The notes: a model not told the origin generated them from the letters alone. A stretch of 64,000 nt of DNA from Bacillota bacterium (GCA_023421075.1 JAEZUM010000084.1:3774-67773); one strand, 5' to 3'. Positions 43,443 to 53,834 are shown, numbered from the stretch's first letter. A program made the numbers and translations.

Positions 43443-44753
43443 ATGAAAAAGGTTATATCTTTACTCATTGTTTTAACCATGTTAACAGCATTACTTATGG
43501 GATGCAGTTCCAAGAAGGAGGATACATCGTCAACAAGCACGAATGGATCCGATTCATCCTCGACTGCTGCGGATCAGGATTCCGGATCGTCGGATAATTC
43601 GGCGGATGCTTCAGCACAGCAAGCGGAAGGAGCATCAGGTAACGTAACGATCTGGTATTATTGGGAGACAGAAGGTCATCAAAAAGCATTGAACCAATTG
43701 GTACAGGATTTCAACAATTCTCAGACGAATATTACAGTAGAAGCAAAGTATGTTCCGTTTGCAGACTTTAAGAAGCAATTATCGATTGGTGCATCCGCAG
43801 ATGAGCTTCCTGATCTTGTCATTCAGGACAATCCGGACACCGCTGCTTATGCATCCATGGGAATATTTGCAGATCTTACCGGTAAATTCGATGTTAGTTC
43901 TTATTTTCCCGGTCCTGTGAACTCCTGTACACTGGACGGCAAATTATACGGAGTTCCCTTCGGAAGTAATGATTTACTTCTTTACTACAACAAGGATATG
44001 TTAGCGGCTGCCGGCTGTGACGTACCTACTACATGGGATGAATTACTGGATACCGCTAAAAAATGCACAAAGGACAATGTTTATGGGTTTGCCCACAGCA
44101 GTGTGCAAAATGAAGAAGGTACCTTTAATTTCCTTACTTGGGTATGGTCTACCGGAGCAACCGCATATGAGATGAATTCCGAAGGCGGTATTAAGGCATT
44201 AACAATGGCAAAGAATCTGATTGATTCCGGTGCTATGCCTAAGGAAGCAATTAACTGGACCCAGGGCGATACGATGAACCAGTTCATATCCGGCAATCTT
44301 GCCATGATGATTAACGGTACCTGGCAGGTTCCTACCATGCGTGAGCAGGTTCCTGACTTAAACTGGGGTGTTGCTCCGATCCCCATGGATAAGCAGCAGG
44401 CATCCGGACTTGGTGGCGAAAACTACTCTGTTATTGCAGGCGGTAATGAAGCAGCAACGATTGAGTTCCTAAAGTTTGCTACACAGAAAGAACAATCTTT
44501 ACTTATGACGAATGCAATGGGTTATATTTCTCCGGATTCAACGATCGCTAAGGATCAGTTTGCAGGAGATGAAGTATATGAGGCATTTGTGGAAGAAATG
44601 CAGTATGCCAATGCCAGAGGTCCTCTTGCAGAATGGCCTGAGATTTCAAATGCTATTTCTTTAGCCTTCAATGAGGTTATGGCAGGGGCAGGCTCACCGG
44701 AAGAGGCAGCAGCAAAAGCACAGACAGCAATTGACAGTATAATGAATAAGTAG
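43443..44753 (+). CDS. Sugar-binding lipoprotein of an ABC importer
   Basis: A lipobox (LLMGC, Cys near residue 21) is followed by a Ser/Asp-rich linker to about residue 65 and a solute-binding family 1 fold (VTIWYYWETEGH onwards). The conserved GVPFGSNDLLLYYNKDML and WGVAPIPM segments are typical of oligosaccharide binders. AGGAGG precedes the ATG, and a TATAAT box at 43406-43411 may belong to its own promoter. The two permease genes follow, and no ATPase is encoded, so a shared MsmK-like ATPase elsewhere is probably used. Confidence 0.92.
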   Translation: MKKVISLLIVLTMLTALLMGCSSKKEDTSSTSTNGSDSSSTAADQDSGSSDNSADASAQQAEGASGNVTIWYYWETEGHQKALNQLVQDFNNSQTNITVEAKYVPFADFKKQLSIGASADELPDLVIQDNPDTAAYASMGIFADLTGKFDVSSYFPGPVNSCTLDGKLYGVPFGSNDLLLYYNKDMLAAAGCDVPTTWDELLDTAKKCTKDNVYGFAHSSVQNEEGTFNFLTWVWSTGATAYEMNSEGGIKALTMAKNLIDSGAMPKEAINWTQGDTMNQFISGNLAMMINGTWQVPTMREQVPDLNWGVAPIPMDKQQASGLGGENYSVIAGGNEAATIEFLKFATQKEQSLLMTNAMGYISPDSTIAKDQFAGDEVYEAFVEEMQYANARGPLAEWPEISNAISLAFNEVMAGAGSPEEAAAKAQTAIDSIMNK

Positions 44754-44833
44754 TTTTCGATGGTTAGGAGGGGCAGGAAATACACGGATTGTGAGATACC
44801 TGCTCCTTTCTATACCAATAATGGAGGAATGAC

Positions 44834-45736
44834 ATGAAAGGGATTAAAAAATACTTCAAATATGATAATGTCGGCATACTGTTCGTCTTACCAGCATTAA
44901 TCTATATGATTGTTTTTGTTGGATATCCTATCATATACAATTTTGTATTAAGTTTTCAGGATGTGACAGTAAAAACTTTACGAAGTAATGTCAAAGAATT
45001 TGTAGCATTCGATAATTATATCCATCTATTTAAAATCGATAATGTTTTGACGACTTCCTTGTGGAATACCTTATATTTCACGGTGATTTGCATTATATTT
45101 CAGTTTGTTGTCGGATTTGCGCTTGCATTATTCTTTAATAAAAACTTTAATTTTTCAAAACCGGTAAGAGGGCTGCTTCTCATGCCTTGGATGATACCGA
45201 TGACGATAACAGGATTGATCTTCAAATTCATGTTTAGTACAGATGTCGGTATCATTAACTTTATTCTGCGGAATTTGGGAATTATTCAGCGGAATATCGA
45301 TTGGCTTACAAATCCGGCAACGGCTATGCCTGCAGTTATTTTTGCGAATTTTTGGATTGGAATTCCCTTCAATATGATCTTAATAGCAACAGGACTTACT
45401 ACAATACCAAAAGAATTATACGAAAGTGCTGCGATTGATGGAGCCAATAAGTTTCAGATATTTCGAAAAATTACATTACCCTTACTGAAGCCTACCATGG
45501 AGTCCGTATTGATTTTAGGATTTATTTATACGTTTAAGGTATATGATCTGGTTTATGTAATGACCAGTGGAGGACCGGTAAATTCTACACAGCTGTTATC
45601 TACCTACTCCTATAAATTATCCTTTGTAATGTTCAAATATAGTGAGGGAGCGGCTGTTGCCAATATCCTGTTTGTGATTCTATTTATCGTCAGTTTGATA
45701 TATTTGAAATTTGTATATAAAGAGGGGGAAGAATAA
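44834..45736 (+). CDS. ABC sugar permease, MalF/UgpA type
   Basis: The 300-residue protein has six membrane helices (about 14-36, 78-100, 112-132, 160-185, 208-228, 268-290). The EAA loop, here YESAAIDGANKFQIFRKITLP near 200-220, contacts the ATPase. GGAGG precedes the ATG. It is the first of two permease subunits of the importer; the second gene starts at the overlap TAATG. Confidence 0.92.
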   Translation: MKGIKKYFKYDNVGILFVLPALIYMIVFVGYPIIYNFVLSFQDVTVKTLRSNVKEFVAFDNYIHLFKIDNVLTTSLWNTLYFTVICIIFQFVVGFALALFFNKNFNFSKPVRGLLLMPWMIPMTITGLIFKFMFSTDVGIINFILRNLGIIQRNIDWLTNPATAMPAVIFANFWIGIPFNMILIATGLTTIPKELYESAAIDGANKFQIFRKITLPLLKPTMESVLILGFIYTFKVYDLVYVMTSGGPVNSTQLLSTYSYKLSFVMFKYSEGAAVANILFVILFIVSLIYLKFVYKEGEE

Positions 45737-46584
45737 TGGATGCTGACTTAAAATTAACCAGAAAAAAGAATGTCATATATTGCATCATATCCATTGTATT
45801 GCTCTGTGTGCTTCTTTTCCCTCTTTATTGGATTTTTGTGACATCAATAAAAACGGAGAAGGAAATCTTTCAGATACCACCCACCTTCTGGCCGAAGCTA
45901 CTGAATACAAAATCCTATCTGGCGCAGGTACAAAACGGTGATTTTAATATGTTTCGCTCCTTTGGAAACAGCATGATTATATCGCTAGGAGCCATGATCA
46001 TTGCCGTTATTTTAGCGGTACCGGCTTCCTACGGAATTGCTAAGTATCACTTTAAGGGGAAAAAGGCGATTATCCTGAGCTTTTTAATTACACAGATGCT
46101 TCCTGTTTCTGTTTTGTTAACCCCTTTATTTATTATGTTTCAGAAAATGCATTTGTATAATACCTGGTGGGCTACCATGATATCGGATGCAACCATTGGA
46201 ATTCCCTTTTCCGTATTGATATTAAAAAATTTCTTCGCAGCGATTCCCAAGGAGATTGAGGAGGCAGCTTATATCGATGGCTGTAATAAGTTCACCGGAT
46301 TTATACGAGTATTGATACCCATAGCAAAACCAGGAGTGGTTGTATGCGGAATATTCTCCTTCCTTTATGGTTGGGGAGATTTGGCATATGGTATGACATT
46401 TATCCTGGATCAGGAGAGAAGACCCATAACAGCAGGTATTTTTAACTTCCTTGGTCAGTATGGAACCAAATGGAGTTACTTAACCGCTTTCGCAGTTGTA
46501 ACGATTATTCCTGTTGCTCTAATTTTTATATTAATGCAGAAATACATCATTAGTGGAATGACTAGCGGAGCGGTAAAAGGGTAA
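45736..46584 (+). CDS. ABC sugar permease, MalG/UgpE type
   Basis: The 282-residue protein has six membrane helices with the EAA loop IEEAAYIDGCNKFTGFIRVLIP (about 174-195). The stop of the upstream permease and this ATG share one base, which indicates translational coupling. It completes the heterodimeric channel for the oligosaccharide bound by the lipoprotein at 43443. The glycosidase gene follows 15 bases after its stop. Confidence 0.92.
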   Translation: MDADLKLTRKKNVIYCIISIVLLCVLLFPLYWIFVTSIKTEKEIFQIPPTFWPKLLNTKSYLAQVQNGDFNMFRSFGNSMIISLGAMIIAVILAVPASYGIAKYHFKGKKAIILSFLITQMLPVSVLLTPLFIMFQKMHLYNTWWATMISDATIGIPFSVLILKNFFAAIPKEIEEAAYIDGCNKFTGFIRVLIPIAKPGVVVCGIFSFLYGWGDLAYGMTFILDQERRPITAGIFNFLGQYGTKWSYLTAFAVVTIIPVALIFILMQKYIISGMTSGAVKG

Positions 46585-46599
46585 GGATGGAGGGTGAAT

Positions 46600-48576
46600 A
46601 TGTTTACAAAAACAAAAAATAAATTAATCTTTCATTATGATGCGGAAGAACTCTGGATTGAGCCTTGGGGTCAGAATGCACTTCGCATCCGGGCTTCTAA
46701 GAACGATACAATATCGGATGAAAAGTGGGCGTTACAAGAGGTGGCACAGGAAGAAGTTGAGATCGAGGTAACGAATGACAGCGCCTATATACAAAACGGT
46801 AAGGTGAAAGCAGTTGTAACCAGATTCGGTAAAATTATGATCTACAATCAAAAAGGTGAGCTACTTCTAGAGGAATACAACAGAAACCGCAGAGATGTGC
46901 TTGACAGAAACTGCAGTGCCATTGAGGTAGAAGCAAGAGAATTTAAACCGATTGTCGGGGGAGACTATCATCTTACCTGGCGCATTGAATCGTTACATAG
47001 GGATGAGAAAATATATGGAATGGGTCAGTATCAGCAGCCATATCTGGATCTGAAAGGGATGGATATTGAGATGGCTCACAGAAACTCACAAGCCAGCGTA
47101 CCGTTTGCATTATCTTCAAGAGGATATGGACTTCTATGGAATAATCCAGGGGTGGGAAGAGCGGTATTCGGTAAGAATATCATGAGCTTTGAAGCATATT
47201 CTACAAGGCAGCTTGATTGTTGGATTGTCGCAGGAGATACTCCAGCCGAAATTGAAGAGGGCTATGCAAGGGTTACGGGTACCGTACCGATGATGCCGGA
47301 ATATGGTTTGGGCTTCTGGCAGTGTAAGCTCAGGTATCAGACACAGGAGGAATTACTTGAGGTAGCCAGAGAGTACAAAAGGCGAGGAGTTCCGTTAGAT
47401 GTGATTGTCATTGACTTCTTCCATTGGCCGAAGCAGGGGGAATGGAAGTTTGATCCCGTCTATTGGCCCGATCCCAAAGCAATGATTGAGGAATTAAAGT
47501 CCATGGGGATTGAACTGATGGTGTCAATCTGGCCGACCGTGGATAAGACCTGCGAGAATTATGAGGAGATGTTGGAAAAGGGATATCTGATCCGAACAGA
47601 ACGAGGCTTCCGCGTGGGTCTGGATTTCCAGGGTGCCACCATACACTTTGATGCCACGAATCCGAAGGCAAGAGATTATGTTTGGGAAAAGGTCAAGAAA
47701 AACTATTATGATTTAGGAATTAAGGTATTCTGGTTGGACGAAGCAGAACCGGAATTTACAGTATATGATTTTGATAATTATCGATATTTTGCTGGCAGTA
47801 ATCTGCAAATAGGAAATCTGTATCCTAAGATGTATGCCCAGACCTTCTACGAAGGAATGCAAAGAGAAGGACAGGAAAACATCGTGAATCTCCTAAGATG
47901 TGCTTGGGCAGGAAGCCAGAGATACGGAGCTCTTGTCTGGTCAGGGGATATTGCCTCCAGCTTTGACAGCCTACGCAATCAATTGGCAGCGGGACTAAAT
48001 ATGGGGATCGCGGGAATTCCGTGGTGGACAACCGACATCGGTGGTTTTCATGGTGGAGATCCTGAGGAGGAAGGCTTTCGTGAATTATTTGTGAGATGGT
48101 TCCAGTGGGGTGCCTTCTGCCCGGTAATGCGTCTTCACGGTGACAGAGAACCCAGACAGCCACAATTGGGAACAAGTGGAGGTGCGACCTGTTGCTCCGG
48201 TGCTGCAAACGAAATCTGGAGCTATGGTGAGAAGGTTTATGATATTTGCGTCAAATACATAAAGATCAGAGAAGGCTTACGGGATTATTCCAGGACACTT
48301 ATGAGAGAGGCACATGAAAAAGGGACCCCAATCATGAGAACCCTATTTTATGAATTTCCGGAAGATAAAAACGCTTGGGAGATTACAGATCAATATATGT
48401 ATGGAGACAGATACCTTGTAGCACCGGTGCTTTATGCTGGCATGAATCAGCGAAGTGTTTACCTGCCTTCAGGCTGTCAGTGGAAAGATATTGAGAGCAA
48501 TAAGGTTTATCGCGGTGGTGAAATAATCCAGATGGAGTTATCCTTAGAAGCTATTCCGGTCTTTGAAAAATGTTAA
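46600..48576 (+). CDS. Glycoside hydrolase family 31 enzyme
   Basis: GH31 contains alpha-xylosidases and alpha-glucosidases. The nucleophile is Asp380 in FWLDEAEPE, and Asp450 in WSGDIASSF is the likely acid/base. GIPWWTTDIGGFHGG follows as in the family. The 658 residues comprise an N-terminal beta-sandwich, a TIM barrel (about 225-560) and a short C-terminal sandwich. I start at the ATG at 46600, 6 bases after GGAGG; a GTG 6 bases earlier is less likely. There is no signal peptide, so it acts on imported oligosaccharides. The WLDEAEPE form is like that of bacterial xylosidase-type members. Confidence 0.92.
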   Translation: MFTKTKNKLIFHYDAEELWIEPWGQNALRIRASKNDTISDEKWALQEVAQEEVEIEVTNDSAYIQNGKVKAVVTRFGKIMIYNQKGELLLEEYNRNRRDVLDRNCSAIEVEAREFKPIVGGDYHLTWRIESLHRDEKIYGMGQYQQPYLDLKGMDIEMAHRNSQASVPFALSSRGYGLLWNNPGVGRAVFGKNIMSFEAYSTRQLDCWIVAGDTPAEIEEGYARVTGTVPMMPEYGLGFWQCKLRYQTQEELLEVAREYKRRGVPLDVIVIDFFHWPKQGEWKFDPVYWPDPKAMIEELKSMGIELMVSIWPTVDKTCENYEEMLEKGYLIRTERGFRVGLDFQGATIHFDATNPKARDYVWEKVKKNYYDLGIKVFWLDEAEPEFTVYDFDNYRYFAGSNLQIGNLYPKMYAQTFYEGMQREGQENIVNLLRCAWAGSQRYGALVWSGDIASSFDSLRNQLAAGLNMGIAGIPWWTTDIGGFHGGDPEEEGFRELFVRWFQWGAFCPVMRLHGDREPRQPQLGTSGGATCCSGAANEIWSYGEKVYDICVKYIKIREGLRDYSRTLMREAHEKGTPIMRTLFYEFPEDKNAWEITDQYMYGDRYLVAPVLYAGMNQRSVYLPSGCQWKDIESNKVYRGGEIIQMELSLEAIPVFEKC

Positions 48577-48595
48577 CATTGGAGACAATATTTTA

Positions 48596-50518
48596 ATGAG
48601 AGATAAAAATATTACAGAAATCAACTTAAATCATATTAAGATAAAGGATGAATTTTGGTCAGACAGGCAAAGACTGATTACAGATGTTGTGATACCTTAT
48701 CAGGAGAGTATTCTGGAAGACAAGGCATTCGGAGTGGAGAAAAGTCATGCATTTGCTAATTTTCGAATTGCGGCAGGTCTTGAAGAGGGTGAGTTCTATG
48801 GTATGGTATTTCAGGATAGCGATGTTGCAAAGTGGCTGGAAGCAGTGGCATATTCTTTAAGTATTAAGCCGGATGCAGACTTGGAAAAAAGAGCGGATTT
48901 GATCATTGAGATTATTGCAAAAGCTCAGCAACCCGATGGATATCTGAATACCTATTTTACGATTAAGGAGCCCGAGAAGAGGTGGACCAATCTTCACGAA
49001 TGCCATGAATTATACTGCGCTGGTCATATGATGGAAGCTGCTGCGGAGTATTATAAGGTAACCGGAAAGGATACACTTCTTCGGGTTATGGAGCGTATGT
49101 CAGATCATATCGAACATCGTTTTATAACGGAGCAAGTAGAAGGTATTCCGGGACATCAGGAAATTGAAATCGGTCTAATGAAGCTTTATCATGCTACCGG
49201 CAAAGAGAAATTCTTGAAGCTTGCATTGCACTTTATTAATGAAAGAGGCAAGGATCCGGAATATTTTATCCGTGAGAATCAAAATAGGGGATGGAAGCAT
49301 GAAATTATGGACCCTTATAATACAAAATATAATCAAAGCTTTGCACCGGTTAGGGAGCAAAGAACTGCTGAAGGACATAGTGTCAGGGCAGTTTATATGT
49401 ATACTGCTATGGCCGATCTGGCTAGGGTAACAAAGGATGATAAGCTGTTCGAGGCCTGTGAAGCAGTTTGGGACAATATGGTGAGTAAAAAGATGTACAT
49501 TACCGGTGGAATTGGTTCGAATGCTGAAGGGGAAGCTTTTACCATAGACTATGATCTTCCGAACGATTCTGTTTATGCAGAGACCTGTGCCAGTGTTGGA
49601 CTAATATTCTTTGCTAAGAATATGCTTAATATCCATCCCTCAAATAAGTATGCAGATATTATGGAACGTGCTTTATATAATGGAGTAATCAGCGGAATGC
49701 AGTTGGATGGGAAGCGTTTCTTCTATGTTAACCCACTAGAGGTCAATCCAGGTATATCGGGGGAACTATTTGGTTTTAAACATGTTCTACCGGAAAGACC
49801 GACCTGGTATCAATGTGCCTGCTGTCCTCCGAATGTAGCGAGGCTATTAACCTCTCTCGGACAATACGCATGGTCAGAGGGAGAGGATACGATCTATTCC
49901 CATCTGCATATCGGTGGATGTGTCGATGGTACGGACGCAACAATCCATATGGAATCTAAGAGTCCTTGGGAGGGTAATGTTACTTATACGATCCATCCCA
50001 AAACAAGGAATAGGGAATTTACACTATCCATACGAATTCCCTCCTATGCTTCGAATGCCGTATTTTATCTAAACGGCAATGAACTCATCGGAGAACCGGA
50101 TATCAGAGAGGGGTATTGTTATATCAAACGAAGATGGAATGATCACGATACATTAAAACTGATTTACGATATGCCGGTACGAAGAGTACATACCAATACA
50201 TTGGTGAAAGAGAATATCGGATGTGTTGCGCTTACCAGAGGACCAATAGTTTATTGCTTTGAAGAGATTGATAATGGATCTAATATTCAAGAGCTTTGGG
50301 TAAAGAGAGATGAAAAGCCAGAGGTCGGTAATTATGAGCCGGATATTCTAGGCGGTATCGTACCACTGAGAACAAAAGGGTTACGGATTTATTCTCATAA
50401 CGATTTATATTTTGAAGGTGAGTTCATACAGTGTGAGGCGGATTTAACCGCGATACCATATTATGCATGGGGAAATCGTGGCTTAAATCAGATGCGTGTT
50501 TGGATGCACGAGTTTTAG
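48596..50518 (+). CDS. Glycoside hydrolase family 127 (beta-L-arabinofuranosidase-like)
   Basis: GH127 enzymes remove beta-L-arabinofuranose from plant glycoproteins and related glycans. The expected zinc site is visible: Glu329 and Cys331 in YAETCASVG, and Cys409-Cys410 in CACCPPNVARLL. This spacing matches HypBA1 of Bifidobacterium. The 640-residue protein has an alpha/alpha barrel and C-terminal sandwiches, with no signal peptide. The start at 48596 follows GGAGAC; a TTG further up is less likely. With the GH31 enzyme and the importer it suggests use of arabinose-decorated plant oligosaccharides. Confidence 0.9.
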   Translation: MRDKNITEINLNHIKIKDEFWSDRQRLITDVVIPYQESILEDKAFGVEKSHAFANFRIAAGLEEGEFYGMVFQDSDVAKWLEAVAYSLSIKPDADLEKRADLIIEIIAKAQQPDGYLNTYFTIKEPEKRWTNLHECHELYCAGHMMEAAAEYYKVTGKDTLLRVMERMSDHIEHRFITEQVEGIPGHQEIEIGLMKLYHATGKEKFLKLALHFINERGKDPEYFIRENQNRGWKHEIMDPYNTKYNQSFAPVREQRTAEGHSVRAVYMYTAMADLARVTKDDKLFEACEAVWDNMVSKKMYITGGIGSNAEGEAFTIDYDLPNDSVYAETCASVGLIFFAKNMLNIHPSNKYADIMERALYNGVISGMQLDGKRFFYVNPLEVNPGISGELFGFKHVLPERPTWYQCACCPPNVARLLTSLGQYAWSEGEDTIYSHLHIGGCVDGTDATIHMESKSPWEGNVTYTIHPKTRNREFTLSIRIPSYASNAVFYLNGNELIGEPDIREGYCYIKRRWNDHDTLKLIYDMPVRRVHTNTLVKENIGCVALTRGPIVYCFEEIDNGSNIQELWVKRDEKPEVGNYEPDILGGIVPLRTKGLRIYSHNDLYFEGEFIQCEADLTAIPYYAWGNRGLNQMRVWMHEF

Positions 50519-50560
50519 TTTCATCGATACGCATCGGTTTGATACCCAGCAAAAAATAGA

Positions 50561-50596
50561 GTAGGAAAGGATCACGGAACAGTGATCCTTTCCTAC
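50561..50596. terminator. Bidirectional terminator between convergent genes
   Basis: GTAGGAAAGGATCAC and its exact complement form a 15-base-pair stem with a 6-base loop. An A run precedes it, giving a T run for the minus-strand methyltransferase gene. Confidence 0.8.
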
Positions 50597-50630
50597 ATAT
50601 AAAAAGTCCTTTATTGACAATAATGTTATT

Positions 50631-51404
50631 TTACCTTTTCTTAGCCCAGATAATAGCACGGTATGTGCTATTGCTCATAGGGCTCTTGTCATAATCTCCG
50701 TAAAGGTTGACGATCTCCCAACCATACCGGTCTAACCAACCTTTTACTTGAAGATAGGTTGGAAAGTGTTTTACTACATTCATTACATAGGTAAACTTTT
50801 CGCCACCGTGTGGTGTTATTTCATAACGACGGGAGCTGCTGTCAATATGAGTTTCGTTGTTGTAGTCACCGCTGATTACAATATATTTTCCGTAGGTTCC
50901 GATATCATCCGTGCCTTCAAAGCATACCCACTCCTCTTTGTTCTCTGAAGTCTGCTTCGGTCGATCAAAACAATCAAAATCCAAATAAAGATAAGCGTCC
51001 TGCTTCACGCATTCTGAAGCCTTCTTAATGAAAAGCTCTTGTGCCTGTTCATAGGGCAATTCGGATACGATATTCAAAAGGATATTACCAGCCAGGATTA
51101 CAATATCAAAGTTCTTGCCCCAATCCTCTCCTACAGCATCTGCCCGGTAAAAGTTTATATTAGTAAGACCAGCTGCCTTTGCTTGGATTTTACCAAGCAT
51201 ATATTCATCATAATCAAATCCGGTTACATTATGTCCTGCTTTTGCCAGAGGGACAGTAATTCTTCCGCCTCCACAGGCAACCTCAAGAATTTTCTTTGGC
51301 TTTTTGCCGGCAAGGGAGCTAATAAGATTTACTTCTTCAGCTTGAATAACCTGCTTTTCGTATATATCAGCATACCAATGCCTTCTTAAAAATTCATGAT
51401 CCAA
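50631..51404 (-). CDS. SAM-dependent methyltransferase (class I)
   Basis: Motif I is ILEVACGGGRITVPLAKAG (about residues 39-57), followed by GFDYDEYML and the post-motif VILAGNILL. The 257-residue protein ends in a beta-rich region. The start is a TTG 8 bases after GGAGG; an ATG 6 codons or more downstream would lose conserved sequence. Substrate unknown; it resembles small-molecule methyltransferases rather than RNA or protein ones. It stands alone between convergent and divergent neighbours. Confidence 0.85.
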   Translation of the reverse strand: MDHEFLRRHWYADIYEKQVIQAEEVNLISSLAGKKPKKILEVACGGGRITVPLAKAGHNVTGFDYDEYMLGKIQAKAAGLTNINFYRADAVGEDWGKNFDIVILAGNILLNIVSELPYEQAQELFIKKASECVKQDAYLYLDFDCFDRPKQTSENKEEWVCFEGTDDIGTYGKYIVISGDYNNETHIDSSSRRYEITPHGGEKFTYVMNVVKHFPTYLQVKGWLDRYGWEIVNLYGDYDKSPMSNSTYRAIIWAKKR

Positions 51405-51580
51405 AATATAGCCTCCTTCCGAATAATCTACTACAACCCATACAGTAAGTTAAATAATTGGATTAATATAACAATTTTACTGTAAAAAGTCTACCAAAAC
51501 AATGTATAATACAATTATAATAGTTTTAGACAGAGGATAGGGTAATACTATCAATTATACTACAGGGTAAGGGTGATTCC

Positions 51581-52276
51581 ATGAAAGAGAAAATATTAGT
51601 CATCGAAGATGAGCAGAGAATCGCAGATGCGATTTGCTATGCTCTGAAAAGAGAAGGATATATCACGGAGGTTATATATAACGGGGAGGAAGCAATTAAG
51701 AAGCTGCAGGAATTCAGACCCGATGCCATCATTCTGGACGTTATGCTTCCGGGAATGGATGGATATGAGATCCTCAAGAAGCTACAGGATAAAGGTCGTA
51801 TCGGTGTTATTATGCTGACGGCTAAGGAGGACATCGTTAATAAGATACTGGGACTCGAGCTTGGGGCTGATGATTATATGACCAAGCCCTTTGATATGAG
51901 GGAGCTCTTGGCACGATTAAAATCCTTGCTTCGAAGAATGCAAAAGGTGGAGCAAAAGACAGAAGCTGCCGAACTTAATCTAAGAGGAATTATGCTGCAA
52001 GTGAGCCATCGGACAGCATACGCCGGTGACAGACTACTGGAATTAACACCGAAGGAATATGATTTGTTGAAGCTGTTAATAGCCTCACCGGAACGTGCAT
52101 TTACAAGGGAGCAGCTGCTCGATCTTGTATGGGGAATGGATTATTACGGGGGAACCCGAACCGTAGATATTCACATCCAGAGACTTAGAAAGAAGCTGGG
52201 TGAGGAATACAGCGAAATGATTCAGACCGTTCATGGGATTGGTTATAAGGCGTTAGGAGGTCATAGTGAAAATTAG
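51581..52276 (+). CDS. OmpR-family response regulator
   Basis: The receiver domain (ILVIEDEQRI, phospho-Asp in AIILDVMLPGMDG near 52, TAK, KPFD) and the winged helix (about 135-231; RAFTREQLLDLVWG, GTRTVDIHIQRLRKKL) are complete. It overlaps the kinase gene by 11 bases. With the beta-propeller lipoprotein further downstream it may form an envelope-stress or antibiotic-sensing operon; the target genes are not evident. Confidence 0.92.
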   Translation: MKEKILVIEDEQRIADAICYALKREGYITEVIYNGEEAIKKLQEFRPDAIILDVMLPGMDGYEILKKLQDKGRIGVIMLTAKEDIVNKILGLELGADDYMTKPFDMRELLARLKSLLRRMQKVEQKTEAAELNLRGIMLQVSHRTAYAGDRLLELTPKEYDLLKLLIASPERAFTREQLLDLVWGMDYYGGTRTVDIHIQRLRKKLGEEYSEMIQTVHGIGYKALGGHSEN

Positions 52277-53732
52277 TATTAAGTTTAAATTCAGTATATT
52301 CCTGGCTGCTCTATTATTACTTACTGTATTTGTTTTAAGTCTTCTGGTATTACGGGGGATTAAGGGGAATCAAGTGGAGCAATATGAAAGATACCTTGAA
52401 AGGCAGTCAGATACTGCAACGGTATATTTTACGCAGACCATCCTGGCCCAGTCGAATAAAATACCACAGATCTTTCTGACTGCAAAGGGAGCAGAATTTG
52501 CGAAGCAATTGGAATTACTGACCGGACAATCAGTCGTACTGTATAACATAGATGGGGAGGCAGTTAGTAGAAAAATCACAGCAAACGAATTGGAGCGCAT
52601 CCATCAGACCCTGGAATATGCCATAAAGAATAAAACAGCTTATCAGGTAGAGGGGGATGAGCTATATTATCTGACCCCCTTAAGCATAGAGAATGAGCAG
52701 GTCGGAGTGATACAGTTCTATTATTCCTTGACAGAGGAGAACGATTTTTATTATCGTATCAGGCAGACCTTCGTTACAGCCGGAGCAGGGATATTCTTTC
52801 TTAGCTTTATTCTAGCTTATATCTATTTTGATTCCTTTGCGAGTGGGATTATCAAATTAGAAAAGACGGTGGATCGAGTACGCGAAGGTCAATATGATGT
52901 ACCGATCCTTAAGCGCAGGGATGAGATCGGTCGGTTGAGTACCGGCATTCATGCCATGAGTAATCAGATCCGGTCTACGATGAAGGACATGGAGGAGGAG
53001 CAGAAGAAGCTGACCCTGGCAGTGAACAAATTATCCCTTTTGGATCAACAGCAAAAGCAATTCATAGGAAATGTAACCCATGAATTTAAGACTCCTTTAA
53101 CCTCAATAAGTGCATACATTGATTTGTTGGAAATGTATCCGGACGATGCGGGGCTGATGGAAACGGCGAAGATGATTATCAAAGGGGAGACGGAACGGTT
53201 GTATGACATGGTGGATAAGGTCTTGCAGCTGTCAGCCTTGGAGAAATATGACTTTGAATATCATTCGGAAAGAATCGATATCAAACAGACGATAGGATCT
53301 GTATTACAGAGTCTGAGCGGCAAGATGAATAAGTTCGACATAGAGCTTACGACGGATTTGACAGAGGCTTATATCTCTGCCGATAAGGACAGTATAATCA
53401 TTATTCTGGTGAACCTATTGGATAATGCAATTAAGTATAATAAAAGGAACGGTAAGGTATCAGTGAAGAGCTATATCCAGGATTCCAATGTATTCATAGA
53501 GATTGCCGATACGGGAATTGGAATACCGACAGAGGCAGCGGCCAGAATTTTTGAACCGTTTTACACCGTTGATAAGAACCGTTCCAGAAAAAGTGGTGGG
53601 ACAGGTCTTGGTCTATCTCTTGTGAAGAAGTATATCGATAAGCAAGGAGGAGCCATAAACCTGGTTCATTCCGATGAAAATGGCACTACATTTAGAATTT
53701 CCTTTCCGGAGGCTGTGGAGAAAATAAAATAG
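52266..53732 (+). CDS. Sensor histidine kinase (HAMP-containing)
   Basis: The 488-residue kinase starts at a GTG 5 bases after GGAGG. It has a first membrane helix (about 8-28), an extracellular sensor of about 140 residues, a second helix (170-192), HAMP (193-245), the box GNVTHEFKTPLTSI (about 271-284) and an HATPase domain with LLDNAIKYN, FEPFYTVDKNRSRKSGGTGLGLSL. It is the partner of the overlapping regulator. Confidence 0.92.
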   Translation: MKISIKFKFSIFLAALLLLTVFVLSLLVLRGIKGNQVEQYERYLERQSDTATVYFTQTILAQSNKIPQIFLTAKGAEFAKQLELLTGQSVVLYNIDGEAVSRKITANELERIHQTLEYAIKNKTAYQVEGDELYYLTPLSIENEQVGVIQFYYSLTEENDFYYRIRQTFVTAGAGIFFLSFILAYIYFDSFASGIIKLEKTVDRVREGQYDVPILKRRDEIGRLSTGIHAMSNQIRSTMKDMEEEQKKLTLAVNKLSLLDQQQKQFIGNVTHEFKTPLTSISAYIDLLEMYPDDAGLMETAKMIIKGETERLYDMVDKVLQLSALEKYDFEYHSERIDIKQTIGSVLQSLSGKMNKFDIELTTDLTEAYISADKDSIIIILVNLLDNAIKYNKRNGKVSVKSYIQDSNVFIEIADTGIGIPTEAAARIFEPFYTVDKNRSRKSGGTGLGLSLVKKYIDKQGGAINLVHSDENGTTFRISFPEAVEKIK

Positions 53733-53812
53733 TTACAAATCGGAAACATTTCTTTACATGTACGAAACATCTGTATATATTACCGAAATATCTTCTTGAT
53801 AAGATAAATATA

Positions 53813-53834
53813 TCAAGGAGGTGTGCTTCCTTGA
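53813..53834 (+). other. Short hairpin containing an AGGAGGTG sequence
   Basis: TCAAGGA pairs with TCCTTGA and encloses a perfect ribosome-binding-like AAGGAGGTG, which no gene start uses. It lies in the leader of the beta-propeller lipoprotein gene. It may be chance or a leader element. Confidence 0.3.
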
